Shown: piece after piece, positions 55,136 to 63,101 of the stretch | How the letters are laid out: each line of letters starts with the position of its first letter | Position numbering within the stretch: the stretch's first letter is position 1 | Source: Veillonella parvula | GTDB taxonomy: Bacteria > Bacillota > Negativicutes > Veillonellales > Veillonellaceae | Length of the DNA: 64,000 nt | Reading direction: 5' to 3' | Assembly (NCBI RefSeq): GCF_902810435.1 | Contig: NZ_LR778174.1 | Coordinates: 793,501-857,500, forward strand | Notes under the pieces: model-generated | The model's input: only the letters and a program-made list of their open reading frames with translations | Told to the model about the DNA's origin: nothing | Database searches by the model: none | Program-made: the position numbers and the translations under genes

Positions 55136-55187
55136 AAAGAGGCTATACGAATCAATTTTGTTTTGTTGATTTGTATAACCTCTTTTT
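55136..55187 (+). terminator. Rho-independent terminator after the NlpC/P60 gene
   Basis: AAAGAGG...TATAC...AATCAA pairs with GTTGATT...GTATA...CCTCTTT across a long imperfect stem, ending in TTTTT. Confidence 0.85.
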
Positions 55188-55357
55188 ATGTTTATTATTT
55201 ACGATTTAACTAGCATTGACTAAATTTGACCTTTTCTTTTATTGTAAAAAATATGGATTAAAATTTATATCTTTCACGGTCTGATTGGATTGGTGTGAAA
55301 GTGCGGGAATTCCGCATAATCTCAATGTTTTTGATAGATTTTATATCGTTTTTGAGT

Positions 55358-55363
55358 TATAAT
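55358..55363 (+). promoter_or_regulatory. -10 element before alaS
   Basis: A perfect TATAAT lies 32 bases before the alaS start. The possible -35 (TTGATA, 55331) is 21 bases away, too far to be ideal. A 5-bp hairpin (TGCGG/CCGCA, 55302-55316) lies upstream. No T-box antiterminator is seen. Confidence 0.5.
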
Positions 55364-55395
55364 GAAGAGTAAATAATTTTAGGAGGAATATACAC

Positions 55396-58011
55396 ATGAA
55401 GGGTAATGAACTGCGTCAAGCATACTTGCAGTTTTTTGAAAGTAAAGGACATTTAAAATTAGATAGTTTTTCTCTTATACCAGAAAATGATCCGTCTTTG
55501 TTATTGATCGGGGCAGGTATGGCGCCATTGAAGCCTTTCTTTACAGGTAAATTGGTACCTCCTTGTCGTCGTATTACAACATGCCAAAAAAGTATGCGTA
55601 CCGGTGACCTTGAAAACGTAGGGCGCACAGCACGGCATCATACATTCTTTGAAATGTTGGGGAATTTCTCTTTCGGGGACTACTTTAAAAAAGAAGCTAT
55701 TCATTGGGCGTGGGAGTTTTTAACTGAGGTTATTAAACTCGATAAAAATAGATTATATGTTACTGTATATCCAGATGACCAAGAGGCATATGATACATGG
55801 CATAATGATTGTGGTGTAGAAGAGAGCCATATCACGCGTCTCGAAGATAACTTCTGGGAAATTGGCGAAGGCCCATGTGGTCCAGATAGCGAAATCTTTT
55901 TTGATCAAGGTCCTGAACATGGTTGTGATGACCCTAATTGTGCGCCAGGCTGTGATTGCGATCGCTATCTTGAAATTTGGAACTTAGTGTTTACTCAATT
56001 CAATAAAATGCCAGATGGATCTTATGAACCATTACAACATAAAAACATCGATACAGGCGCCGGTCTTGAACGATTGGCTTCCGTATTACAAGGCTGTAAA
56101 ACAAACTTTGAAACCGATTTGATTTTCCCAATCATCGAAGCCACTGCAAAACGCGCTGGTGTTACATATAACGAAGATCCAAATACAGATGTTTCTTTAA
56201 AAGTTATCGCTGACCACGCTCGTGCTGTCACTGCATTGATCTCCGATGGCGTATTGCCATCCAACGAAGGTCGCGGCTACGTATTGCGTCGTATTTTACG
56301 CCGTGCTGTACGTCATGGCCGTTTACTTGGTATTGAAGGTATCTTCTTAACACCACTTATTGATGTAGTCGTAGACATTCTTGGCCCTGGTATTACATCT
56401 ATTGCTGAGAAACAAGACTTCGTTAAACGCGTGGTTCAAAACGAAGAAGAACGCTTTAACCAAACCTTGGAGCAAGGTCTTGAGCTATTAAACTCCTTGA
56501 TCGATACATTAGCTGCTGAAAAGGCAACTGTAGTTCCTGGTTCTGAAGTATTCAAACTATATGATACCTATGGATTCCCTTGGGAATTAACAGAGGAAAT
56601 TGCTTCTGAACGTGGTTTTACAATCGACCATGAAGGTTTTGAAGCTGCTATGAAAGAGCAACGTGAACGCGCTCGTGAAGCCCGTGTTAAAGAAGATGCA
56701 AAGGTAGCAACACCGGATATTACATTCTTGAAAGACGAAGAACTTCTTGAGGACGAGGCTGTAGAAGCATCTTCTGTATTGATGATAGGTAAAGGTGCTG
56801 AACGTTTACAAACAGCTGCTGACGGTGATGAAATTACTATCATCGTACGTACGACTCCATTCCATGCAGAAGGGGGCGGTCAATTAGGCGATACAGGTTT
56901 TATTGTGGGCCCAATGGGTAAGGTAGAGGTTCATAACACTAAACGTTTACCAGAAGGCACTGTATACCATATCGGTACTGTTATAGAAGGCTCCATCTCT
57001 GAAGGCGATGATGTCACTCTTGAAGTGGATACAAATCGCCGTGCAGCAATGGCTCGCAATCATACAGCGACCCATTTGTTACATGCAGCTTTGAAACAAA
57101 TCTTAGGTGAGCATGTAAACCAAGCAGGTTCTTTAGTAACTCCAGATTACTTGCGTTTCGACTTCACCCATTTCTCTCCTGTAACGCAAGAGGAACTTGA
57201 TCAAATCGAAGCTCTTGTAAACGAAGAAATTTTAAAAGCTACGGACCTAGCTATTGCTGAAATGTCCATGGATGAAGCAAAAGCAAAAGGTGCTATGGCA
57301 CTCTTCGGAGATAAATATGGCGATGTGGTTCGCGTTGTTGAGGTCCCAGGATTCTCCGTTGAATTGTGTGGTGGGTCCCACGTAGGAAATACCGCATTCA
57401 TTGGCTCTTTCCACTTAACTTCAGAAGCTGGTATCGGTTCTGGTGTACGTCGTATCGAAGCGATTACTGGTCGCGCAGCTCTTGATGCAGCAAAACAAGA
57501 TCGTTTGACTATTGAACGCATGGCAAGCGAGCTTAAAACTAAAGCTCCTCAAATAGAAGAACGCTTACACCAAGTATTAGCAGAAGCTAAAGAAACTGCT
57601 AAAGAACTAGAACAAATTCGTAAAGAGGTTTCTGCTGCAGGTGCAGCTGATATCATTGCGGGTAAAGTCATGATAGGTGATGTAGAGTTTGTTGGCGCAG
57701 CTGTAAAAGCATCCTCTATTGATGAATTACGCGACTTAGCTGATATGGGACTTGATAAATTGAATGGATCTGGTGTGGTTCTTGTAGGCGCTGCTATGGG
57801 CGATGATAAGGTAAACTTTGTATGTAAAGTATCTAAAGATGTCGTTGCTAAAGGTGCAAAAGCAGGTAATATTGTTAAAGCAGCAGCTCAAGTAGCTGGA
57901 GGTAATGGCGGTGGCCGTCCGGATATGGCACAAGCAGGTGGCAAAGAGCCAGCTAAATTAATGGAAGCCTTAAAAGCTGGTGGTGAAGCCTTAAAATCTA
58001 TGTTACAATAG
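55396..58011 (+). CDS. alaS: Alanyl-tRNA synthetase
   Basis: An 871-residue synthetase. Order: N-terminal class II catalytic domain with the standard FFESKGHLKLDSFSLIP start and RTARHHTFFEMLGNFSFGDYF (cited as RTARHHTFFEM), tRNA-binding region, the editing domain with zinc motif HTATHLLHAAL and CGGSHV, a coiled coil (about 720-770), and the C-Ala domain with GGNGGGRPDMAQAGG. All key residues are visible. It has AGGAGG before the ATG. It is the first gene in the classic alaS-ireB-ruvX group. Confidence 0.97.
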   Translation: MKGNELRQAYLQFFESKGHLKLDSFSLIPENDPSLLLIGAGMAPLKPFFTGKLVPPCRRITTCQKSMRTGDLENVGRTARHHTFFEMLGNFSFGDYFKKEAIHWAWEFLTEVIKLDKNRLYVTVYPDDQEAYDTWHNDCGVEESHITRLEDNFWEIGEGPCGPDSEIFFDQGPEHGCDDPNCAPGCDCDRYLEIWNLVFTQFNKMPDGSYEPLQHKNIDTGAGLERLASVLQGCKTNFETDLIFPIIEATAKRAGVTYNEDPNTDVSLKVIADHARAVTALISDGVLPSNEGRGYVLRRILRRAVRHGRLLGIEGIFLTPLIDVVVDILGPGITSIAEKQDFVKRVVQNEEERFNQTLEQGLELLNSLIDTLAAEKATVVPGSEVFKLYDTYGFPWELTEEIASERGFTIDHEGFEAAMKEQRERAREARVKEDAKVATPDITFLKDEELLEDEAVEASSVLMIGKGAERLQTAADGDEITIIVRTTPFHAEGGGQLGDTGFIVGPMGKVEVHNTKRLPEGTVYHIGTVIEGSISEGDDVTLEVDTNRRAAMARNHTATHLLHAALKQILGEHVNQAGSLVTPDYLRFDFTHFSPVTQEELDQIEALVNEEILKATDLAIAEMSMDEAKAKGAMALFGDKYGDVVRVVEVPGFSVELCGGSHVGNTAFIGSFHLTSEAGIGSGVRRIEAITGRAALDAAKQDRLTIERMASELKTKAPQIEERLHQVLAEAKETAKELEQIRKEVSAAGAADIIAGKVMIGDVEFVGAAVKASSIDELRDLADMGLDKLNGSGVVLVGAAMGDDKVNFVCKVSKDVVAKGAKAGNIVKAAAQVAGGNGGGRPDMAQAGGKEPAKLMEALKAGGEALKSMLQ

Positions 58012-58099
58012 GCATATAATTTTATAATTATACTTGTATCTGTTATAGAAATTTTTCATAATGCATAAAAAGTTACTGACTTTGTAGCTTTAATTCAAG

Positions 58100-58138
58100 T
58101 ATAATAGTAGGTGAGATTTCACTTTTATGGTGAAATCT
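58100..58138 (+). promoter_or_regulatory. -10 element and leader hairpin before ireB
   Basis: TATAAT (58100-58105) is followed by a perfect 9-bp hairpin, AGATTTCAC (58114-58122) and GTGAAATCT (58130-58138), around a 7-base loop. The predicted start is near 58111, so the hairpin sits at the very 5' end of the transcript, 12 bases before the AAAAGGAGGG ribosome-binding site. Confidence 0.6.
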
Positions 58139-58165
58139 ACCGATGTAATAAAAAGGAGGGATACG

Positions 58166-58426
58166 ATGAACGTTTCAGATGAAACCATGTTATTCCGTAA
58201 AGTAGACGATGAACCGATGACCGCTGAAGAGGTGCTTACGCGTGTTTATCAATCTATTCAAGAAAAAGGTTACAATCCAATTAATCAAATCTTAGGGTAT
58301 CTAATCTCTGGAGACCCTGCGTACATAACAAGTTATAATAATGCGCGTTCCGATATCCGTCGTTTAGAGCGTGATGACTTGATTGAAGAATTGTTGAAAG
58401 AATACGCAAAGGCTAAACAACTATAA
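58166..58426 (+). CDS. ireB: IreB family regulatory protein
   Basis: An 86-residue protein of the IreB family (formerly UPF0297). The characteristic ETMLFRKVDDEPMTAEEVL, NQILGYLISGDPAYIT and YNNARSDIRRLERDDLI landmarks are all present. In Enterococcus IreB is phosphorylated by the kinase IreK and affects cephalosporin resistance. ATG 58166 follows AAAAGGAGGG; an ATG at 58127 lies inside the leader hairpin and is rejected. It overlaps the ruvX gene by one base. Confidence 0.93.
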   Translation: MNVSDETMLFRKVDDEPMTAEEVLTRVYQSIQEKGYNPINQILGYLISGDPAYITSYNNARSDIRRLERDDLIEELLKEYAKAKQL

Positions 58427-58845
58427 TGAGAATTATGTCATTAGATGTAGGCAGCCGTACTATTGGTATTGCCTGTAGCGATGCACTGCTCATGACTGCA
58501 CAAGGTATTGAAACCATTCGTAGAACATCTCTAGAAAAAGACTTTAATCGCTTACAAGAACTCATTTCTGAATATGAAGTACATGAACTTGTGGTAGGTA
58601 TGCCGAAAAATATGAATGGTACAAAAGGTGAACGGGCTGAAAAGACTGAAGAATTCGTTGCAAAAATGAAGGAAGTCATCGATTTACCTGTTACATATTG
58701 GGATGAGCGGTTATCTACTGTTATGGCTGAACGTCAACTCATCGCAGCTGACGTTAGCCGTAAAAAGCGTAAATCCGTTATCGATAAAATGGCAGCGGTT
58801 GTAATTTTGCAAGGATATCTAGATCGCTTGCAGTTTAATAAATAA
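58426..58845 (+). CDS. ruvX: Putative Holliday junction resolvase YqgF/RuvX
   Basis: A 139-residue RNase H-fold protein. The first catalytic aspartate is in MSLDVGSRTIGIACSD, a middle Glu-containing segment reads VVGMPKNMNGTKG, and the last acidic site is in TYWDERLST. The family takes part in 16S rRNA 3'-end processing in E. coli, and is annotated as a Holliday junction resolvase. The ATG overlaps the ireB stop (TAATG). Its place in the alaS cluster is conserved. Confidence 0.92.
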   Translation: MRIMSLDVGSRTIGIACSDALLMTAQGIETIRRTSLEKDFNRLQELISEYEVHELVVGMPKNMNGTKGERAEKTEEFVAKMKEVIDLPVTYWDERLSTVMAERQLIAADVSRKKRKSVIDKMAAVVILQGYLDRLQFNK

Positions 58846-58871
58846 GTATTTTTCCTTAAGGAGGGTTTCCA

Positions 58872-59168
58872 ATGGTTGACCAAAATTTTGAAGGTGAAGT
58901 GTATTATTTGGAATTCGAAGACGAACATGGTAATAAACAATACTTCACAGAAGATGTTATCTTGAGCCATGAAGGTCAAGAGTATGCCGTTCTTGTACAT
59001 GTACAAGATGAAGATGCCGACCATGAAGGTCAAGATGACACGTACATGATCTTGGCTCGCATCGAAACAAATGAAGAAGGCGTAGAAGAATACGTACCTT
59101 TGGATGAAGAAGATGAAAACTTTGAAACTCTAGTAAAACTGTATGAAGACATGGATGAAGACGAATAA
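58872..59168 (+). CDS. DUF1292 acidic protein
   Basis: A 98-residue, strongly acidic protein of the DUF1292 (YrzB) family. The core YYLEFEDEHGNKQYFT and YAVLVHVQDEDADHEGQDD region is followed by ILARIETNEEGVEEYVPLDEEDE and an acidic tail (YEDMDEDE). This gene regularly follows ruvX in Firmicutes. Its function is unknown. AAGGAGGG gives a good ribosome-binding site, and a terminator follows at 59187. Confidence 0.88.
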   Translation: MVDQNFEGEVYYLEFEDEHGNKQYFTEDVILSHEGQEYAVLVHVQDEDADHEGQDDTYMILARIETNEEGVEEYVPLDEEDENFETLVKLYEDMDEDE

Positions 59169-59186
59169 TCGTTTTTAGCATAAATT

Positions 59187-59222
59187 TAGCGTGTTGTCAG
59201 TGGACAATGCGCTATTTTTATT
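59187..59222 (+). terminator. Terminator after the DUF1292 gene
   Basis: TAGCGTGTTGTC pairs with GACAATGCGCTA (12 bp, with G-U pairs) around loop AGTG, followed by TTTTTATTTT. Confidence 0.85.
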
Positions 59223-59361
59223 TTGTTATACATTATCATTGTTGTAAAAAGCAGAGACTTCATTCATGCTAAGGGCATAACAAATACATAAAATTAATAT
59301 ATTGCATAAAATGGAATAAGCGGAATCATTGCCCTTTTATATAGGGGAAATATAGAGTTTA

Positions 59362-59370
59362 TGGTATAAT
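59362..59370 (+). promoter_or_regulatory. Extended -10 promoter for mltG
   Basis: TGGTATAAT, a consensus extended -10, lies 42 bases before the mltG start. It follows the DUF1292 terminator, so mltG starts a new unit. Confidence 0.6.
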
Positions 59371-59411
59371 GAATTGATATACTGTTATGTTACAGAAAGG
59401 AACTCAACAAC

Positions 59412-60845
59412 GTGAGAAAAGCCTTAAGATATATTTTGATTCTAGTTATTGTAGGTATATTAATTATTGGTGGAGGCCTTGGTGCATTGTACTTTGTACC
59501 GAATACCTTTGCTCAAGATGATGGAACACAAGTAGTCGTTATTGAAAAAGGTCAAACGGGTACTGAAATTGCAGATATGCTTTTTGAAAGAGGGCTTATT
59601 CGCTCAACTCAGGGCTTTAAGCTCTGGTTATACTTGAGTGGCACCAATGATAAGCTTCAAACTGGTCATTATCAAATACCTAATAAGGTAACTGTGCGCG
59701 AACTCATTTCCTTATTACAAGAAGGTCATGTAGAATCTATTCGTATTACAATTCCTGAAGGATATACAGTTGGTGATATTGCTATCGTTCTTGAAAAGAA
59801 TCAAATCATGAAGGCGAAGGACTTCTTAGCTGAAGCTAAGACCTATGTACCATACCCTTATATGAAAGGCACAAAACCTGCTACATATCCTGTAGAAGGC
59901 TTCTTGTTCCCAAGTACGTATGAAATCCCCGTAGGTGCTACGCCTCGTGATGTTATTCAAATGATGGCTGACGAAATGAATCGTTACCTTACACCAGCTG
60001 TGAAGAAACAAATTCAAGCTCAACATATGAGTATTCATGATTTTGTAACCTTGGCGTCTATCGTTGAACGAGAATCTTTATTTGATGCAGATCGTCCAAC
60101 TATTGCAGGGGTATTCAAAAAGCGTCTAGCTCATGGTATTCCATTGCAATCTGATGCGACTATTTCCTATGTACTTGGCTATGCGAAAGAAAATGTAACG
60201 ATTGGTGATACACAACTGCAAAGCCCATATAATACATATGTATCTAAAGGTTTACCACCAGGACCAATTGCAAATCCTGGTAAAAAAGCTCTAGATGCAG
60301 TATTACATTCTGAAAATACAGATTATTTATACTTCGTAGCAGATAAAGAGGGGCATAATCACTTCTCTAAATCTTACGAAGAACATTTAGCAGCGGTTAA
60401 TAAAATTTATGGTGCTGACACAGTAAAAAATTCTTCTGCTAATACTGAAGTAGCTGCACAAGCTGGTCCTAACTATGACGTAGCAGTAGCGACTACAGAG
60501 CCTAATTATAATTATAGTTCTGCAGAAGCAGTGGAAGCAGATTCTCAATATGTTGATGTAGAACCTAGTTATAAATACACACCAACTACAGTTCCAGCGG
60601 CTGAGGTCCCAGATCCTGTACCAGGTTCAACACAAAATCAATCATCGACGCAAGTTACGCCAACTGCTCCATCCTATGGAAATAATACAAATACCAATAC
60701 GTATGTACCAACGACGACACCTGTACCTGAATCGATGCAGAACGTTATTCCTAATGCACAACAAGCACCACAAATTCAGGTAGAATCTGCAAATCCGGCT
60801 GAACGCTCTACGTTGGTAGTTCCTAGTGGTACTAACAATAGATAA
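59412..60845 (+). CDS. mltG: Endolytic transglycosylase MltG with long C-terminal tail
   Basis: A 477-residue membrane-anchored lytic transglycosylase that cuts nascent glycan strands. The N-terminal helix is at residues about 7-29, a LysM-like region follows at about 40-105, and the YceG/MltG catalytic domain runs to about 335. The catalytic Glu219 is in ASIVERES, with PYNTYVSKGLPPGPIANPG as another landmark. Residues about 341-477 are an extension with low complexity, rich in Pro, Thr, Asn, Gln and Tyr. It repeats P(N/S)Y four times (PNYD, PNYNY, PSYKY, PSYG). This is not in typical MltG proteins. A GTG start follows AAAGGAA. Confidence 0.92.
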   Translation: MRKALRYILILVIVGILIIGGGLGALYFVPNTFAQDDGTQVVVIEKGQTGTEIADMLFERGLIRSTQGFKLWLYLSGTNDKLQTGHYQIPNKVTVRELISLLQEGHVESIRITIPEGYTVGDIAIVLEKNQIMKAKDFLAEAKTYVPYPYMKGTKPATYPVEGFLFPSTYEIPVGATPRDVIQMMADEMNRYLTPAVKKQIQAQHMSIHDFVTLASIVERESLFDADRPTIAGVFKKRLAHGIPLQSDATISYVLGYAKENVTIGDTQLQSPYNTYVSKGLPPGPIANPGKKALDAVLHSENTDYLYFVADKEGHNHFSKSYEEHLAAVNKIYGADTVKNSSANTEVAAQAGPNYDVAVATTEPNYNYSSAEAVEADSQYVDVEPSYKYTPTTVPAAEVPDPVPGSTQNQSSTQVTPTAPSYGNNTNTNTYVPTTTPVPESMQNVIPNAQQAPQIQVESANPAERSTLVVPSGTNNR

Positions 60846-60868
60846 TGTAGGAGATTTAATCTACTTTC

Positions 60869-61477
60869 ATGATATTAAATGATATTTTAAATGAACAGCG
60901 TATTTACGCGATGATTAATGATGTGCCGATTTTACGAGAATCTGAGGTTCATCTATTTGAAGAATTAATAGGTTTATACCGGCCCACCTCTGTGTTAGAG
61001 GTGGGCACAGCCATTGGTTACTCCGCTTTGTTGATGGCACCATTACTCGACGAAGAGGAAGGGCATATTACCTCCATTGAATTGGATGATGTGCGCTATG
61101 AAATGGCGAAATACTATATTAACCAATCCGATTATACCGATAAAATTACATTGCTGAAAGGCGATGCGTCTCAAGTCTTAACGGAACTCACAGGTGAATA
61201 CGATCTAGTGTTTTTAGATGGACCAAAGGGGCAATATTTAAAACAACTTGAACTTATTCTGCCACATGTGAAAGAAGGGGGCGTCATTCTTGCAGATAAT
61301 GTACTCTTTAGAGGCTATGTAAGGGGCGATAAGGAACCGCCAAAACGGTTCAAAACTATCGTAAAACGGTTACAAGAATACTTAACATATGTTGAAAATA
61401 AAGAATTGTTTAACACCACCATTTATCCCATGGGTGATGGTATGAGTGTGAGTGTGTGGAAAGGGCACAACAAATAA
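60869..61477 (+). CDS. trmR: tRNA 5-hydroxyuridine methyltransferase-like (TrmR/YrrM)
   Basis: A 202-residue class I SAM-dependent O-methyltransferase. SAM-binding motif I is VLEVGTAIGYSAL, followed by SIELDDVRYEMAK, GDASQVLTEL and LVFLDGPKGQY. In B. subtilis TrmR methylates ho5U34 to mo5U34 in tRNA wobble positions. Support for that role is the next gene, a U32 protein of the TrhP family, which makes the ho5U34 substrate. The ribosome-binding site (AGGAGA) is rather far from the ATG. Other small O-methyltransferases look similar, so the specificity is inferred from context. Confidence 0.82.
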   Translation: MILNDILNEQRIYAMINDVPILRESEVHLFEELIGLYRPTSVLEVGTAIGYSALLMAPLLDEEEGHITSIELDDVRYEMAKYYINQSDYTDKITLLKGDASQVLTELTGEYDLVFLDGPKGQYLKQLELILPHVKEGGVILADNVLFRGYVRGDKEPPKRFKTIVKRLQEYLTYVENKELFNTTIYPMGDGMSVSVWKGHNK

Positions 61478-62721
61478 TGGCAGAACATTTTATGGAATTG
61501 CTTTGTCCTGCAGGTAATATGGACAAGCTTAAAATGGCTATCCGCTATGGTGCGGATGCTGTATATTGCGCAGGTAAACGCTTTGGCTTGCGCGCAGGTA
61601 ACTCTAATTTCTCCGATGAGGAATTAAAGGAAGCTGTAGAATTTGTACATGCGCATGGCAAAAAGATTCATGTTACATGTAATATCATTCCTCACAACGA
61701 GGACTTCGAAGGTTTAGAGGATTATTTGAAATTCCTTGAAAGCATCGGTGTTGATGCAATCATCGTTGCAGACATGGGGATTTTTAGCCTTGCTAAGCAC
61801 GTGGCTCCAGGTTTAGAGCTTCACGTAAGTACACAAGCTTCTACTACAAACTGGCATACAGTTCAAATGTGGAAAGAACTTGGTGCTACACGTGTTGTAG
61901 CGGCTCGCGAAGTGTCCTTAGCAGACCTTAAAGAAATGAAGGATCATGTAGATATTGAAATTGAGTCCTTCGTACATGGTTCTATGTGTATTTCTTACTC
62001 TGGTCGCTGCTTATTGTCTAACTATATGACAGGTAATCGCGATGCTAACCGTGGTCAATGTTCTCAATCTTGTCGATGGAAATATTCTCTTGTGGAATCT
62101 AATCGACCTGGTGAATATTACCCAATCGAAGAAGATGAACATGGCACGTATATCTTTAACTCTAAAGACTTGTGCTTGATTCACCGCATTCCAGATCTTT
62201 ATGAAGCTGGTATTGATAGCCTTAAAATCGAAGGGCGTATGAAATCAGTTCACTATTGTGCCACAGTGGCAAAAGTATATCGTACAGCGATTGATACATA
62301 TCTTAAAGAAGGTAAAGATTGGTATGTTCGTCCAGAATGGATTGCAGAATTAGAAAAGATTTCCCATCGCCCTTATACAGACGGCTTTGCTGAAGGTCGT
62401 CCTGATGAAACGGCGCAAAACTATGGTAAATCTACGAATACTCAAAGTCATGACTTCATCGGTTTAGTTATGAGCTACAACGAAGAAGAAAAATACGTTG
62501 ATCTTGAACAACGTAATAACTTCAAGGTGGGCGATAAGGTAGAATTCTGCCAACCAAAAGGTGAACTTGTTGAAACAGTAATCGAAAAAATGACAGATGA
62601 AGATGGCAATCCTATCGATGTAGCACCTCACGCACAAATGAAAGTACGCATCTATATGGATACACCACTTGAACCGTACTCCATGATGCGCCGTGAGTGC
62701 AAACCTAAAGAGGATGAATAG
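61477..62721 (+). CDS. trhP: Peptidase U32-family tRNA hydroxylation protein (TrhP-like)
   Basis: A 414-residue U32 protein. The N-terminus MELLCPAGNMDKLKMAIRYGADAVYCAG and YSGRCLLSNYMTGRDANRG-like region (here SGRCLLSNYMTGNRDANRG) are family hallmarks. Conserved cysteines lie in CISYSGRC and GQCSQSCRWKY, thought to hold an iron-sulfur cluster. In E. coli and Bacillus TrhP uses prephenate-derived hydroxylation to make ho5U34 in tRNA. ATG 61477 overlaps the trmR stop; ATG 61492 is an alternative. B. subtilis has two U32 genes here (yrrN, yrrO), while only one is present. Confidence 0.88.
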   Translation: MAEHFMELLCPAGNMDKLKMAIRYGADAVYCAGKRFGLRAGNSNFSDEELKEAVEFVHAHGKKIHVTCNIIPHNEDFEGLEDYLKFLESIGVDAIIVADMGIFSLAKHVAPGLELHVSTQASTTNWHTVQMWKELGATRVVAAREVSLADLKEMKDHVDIEIESFVHGSMCISYSGRCLLSNYMTGNRDANRGQCSQSCRWKYSLVESNRPGEYYPIEEDEHGTYIFNSKDLCLIHRIPDLYEAGIDSLKIEGRMKSVHYCATVAKVYRTAIDTYLKEGKDWYVRPEWIAELEKISHRPYTDGFAEGRPDETAQNYGKSTNTQSHDFIGLVMSYNEEEKYVDLEQRNNFKVGDKVEFCQPKGELVETVIEKMTDEDGNPIDVAPHAQMKVRIYMDTPLEPYSMMRRECKPKEDE

Positions 62722-62724
62722 TTT

Positions 62725-63006
62725 ATGAGCGGTACAGCCTTAGAGCCGAGTAAATCAATCGGTGTTTTTCCAGATGTACCAGCCTTAACCACCTCTGGAG
62801 AAGAAGCGTATGTGTACTTTCACATTGATCCTAAACATACGAATTTCATAAATCGCATCATTGAAGGCTATGAATATTTAGGTGTTATGACCTCGGTAAA
62901 TGCGAGTGGGCGGTGCATGTTGCGCTGCACACCATCTACAAGGCCTTTGGCGCTTGAAGTATTAAGTAGTTTATCCGACTATGTCACTATAGAAGATAAA
63001 GTATAA
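62725..63006 (+). CDS. DUF4911 family small protein
   Basis: A 93-residue protein that resembles DUF4911: YVYFHIDPKHTNFINRIIEGYEYLGVMT, followed by a short GRCMLRCTPSTR loop and LEVLSSLSDYVTI. It starts 3 bases after the U32 gene, so it is part of that unit. Function is unknown. The compact alpha/beta pattern would fit a ligand- or RNA-binding domain, but nothing specific can be read. Confidence 0.75.
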   Translation: MSGTALEPSKSIGVFPDVPALTTSGEEAYVYFHIDPKHTNFINRIIEGYEYLGVMTSVNASGRCMLRCTPSTRPLALEVLSSLSDYVTIEDKV

Positions 63007-63101
63007 TTTTGATTGTAAATTGTATGAGGGAATTTTGTGACTATACTAGATTTACAATTATATTAAATGTATACGAATTGTAGAGAAATGAGAGTATATC
63101 T

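Noticed and set aside
55119-55395. A T-box leader before alaS
   Set aside because: There is no specifier-loop arrangement or the conserved T-box sequence, and the putative promoter lies only about 30 bases from the start.
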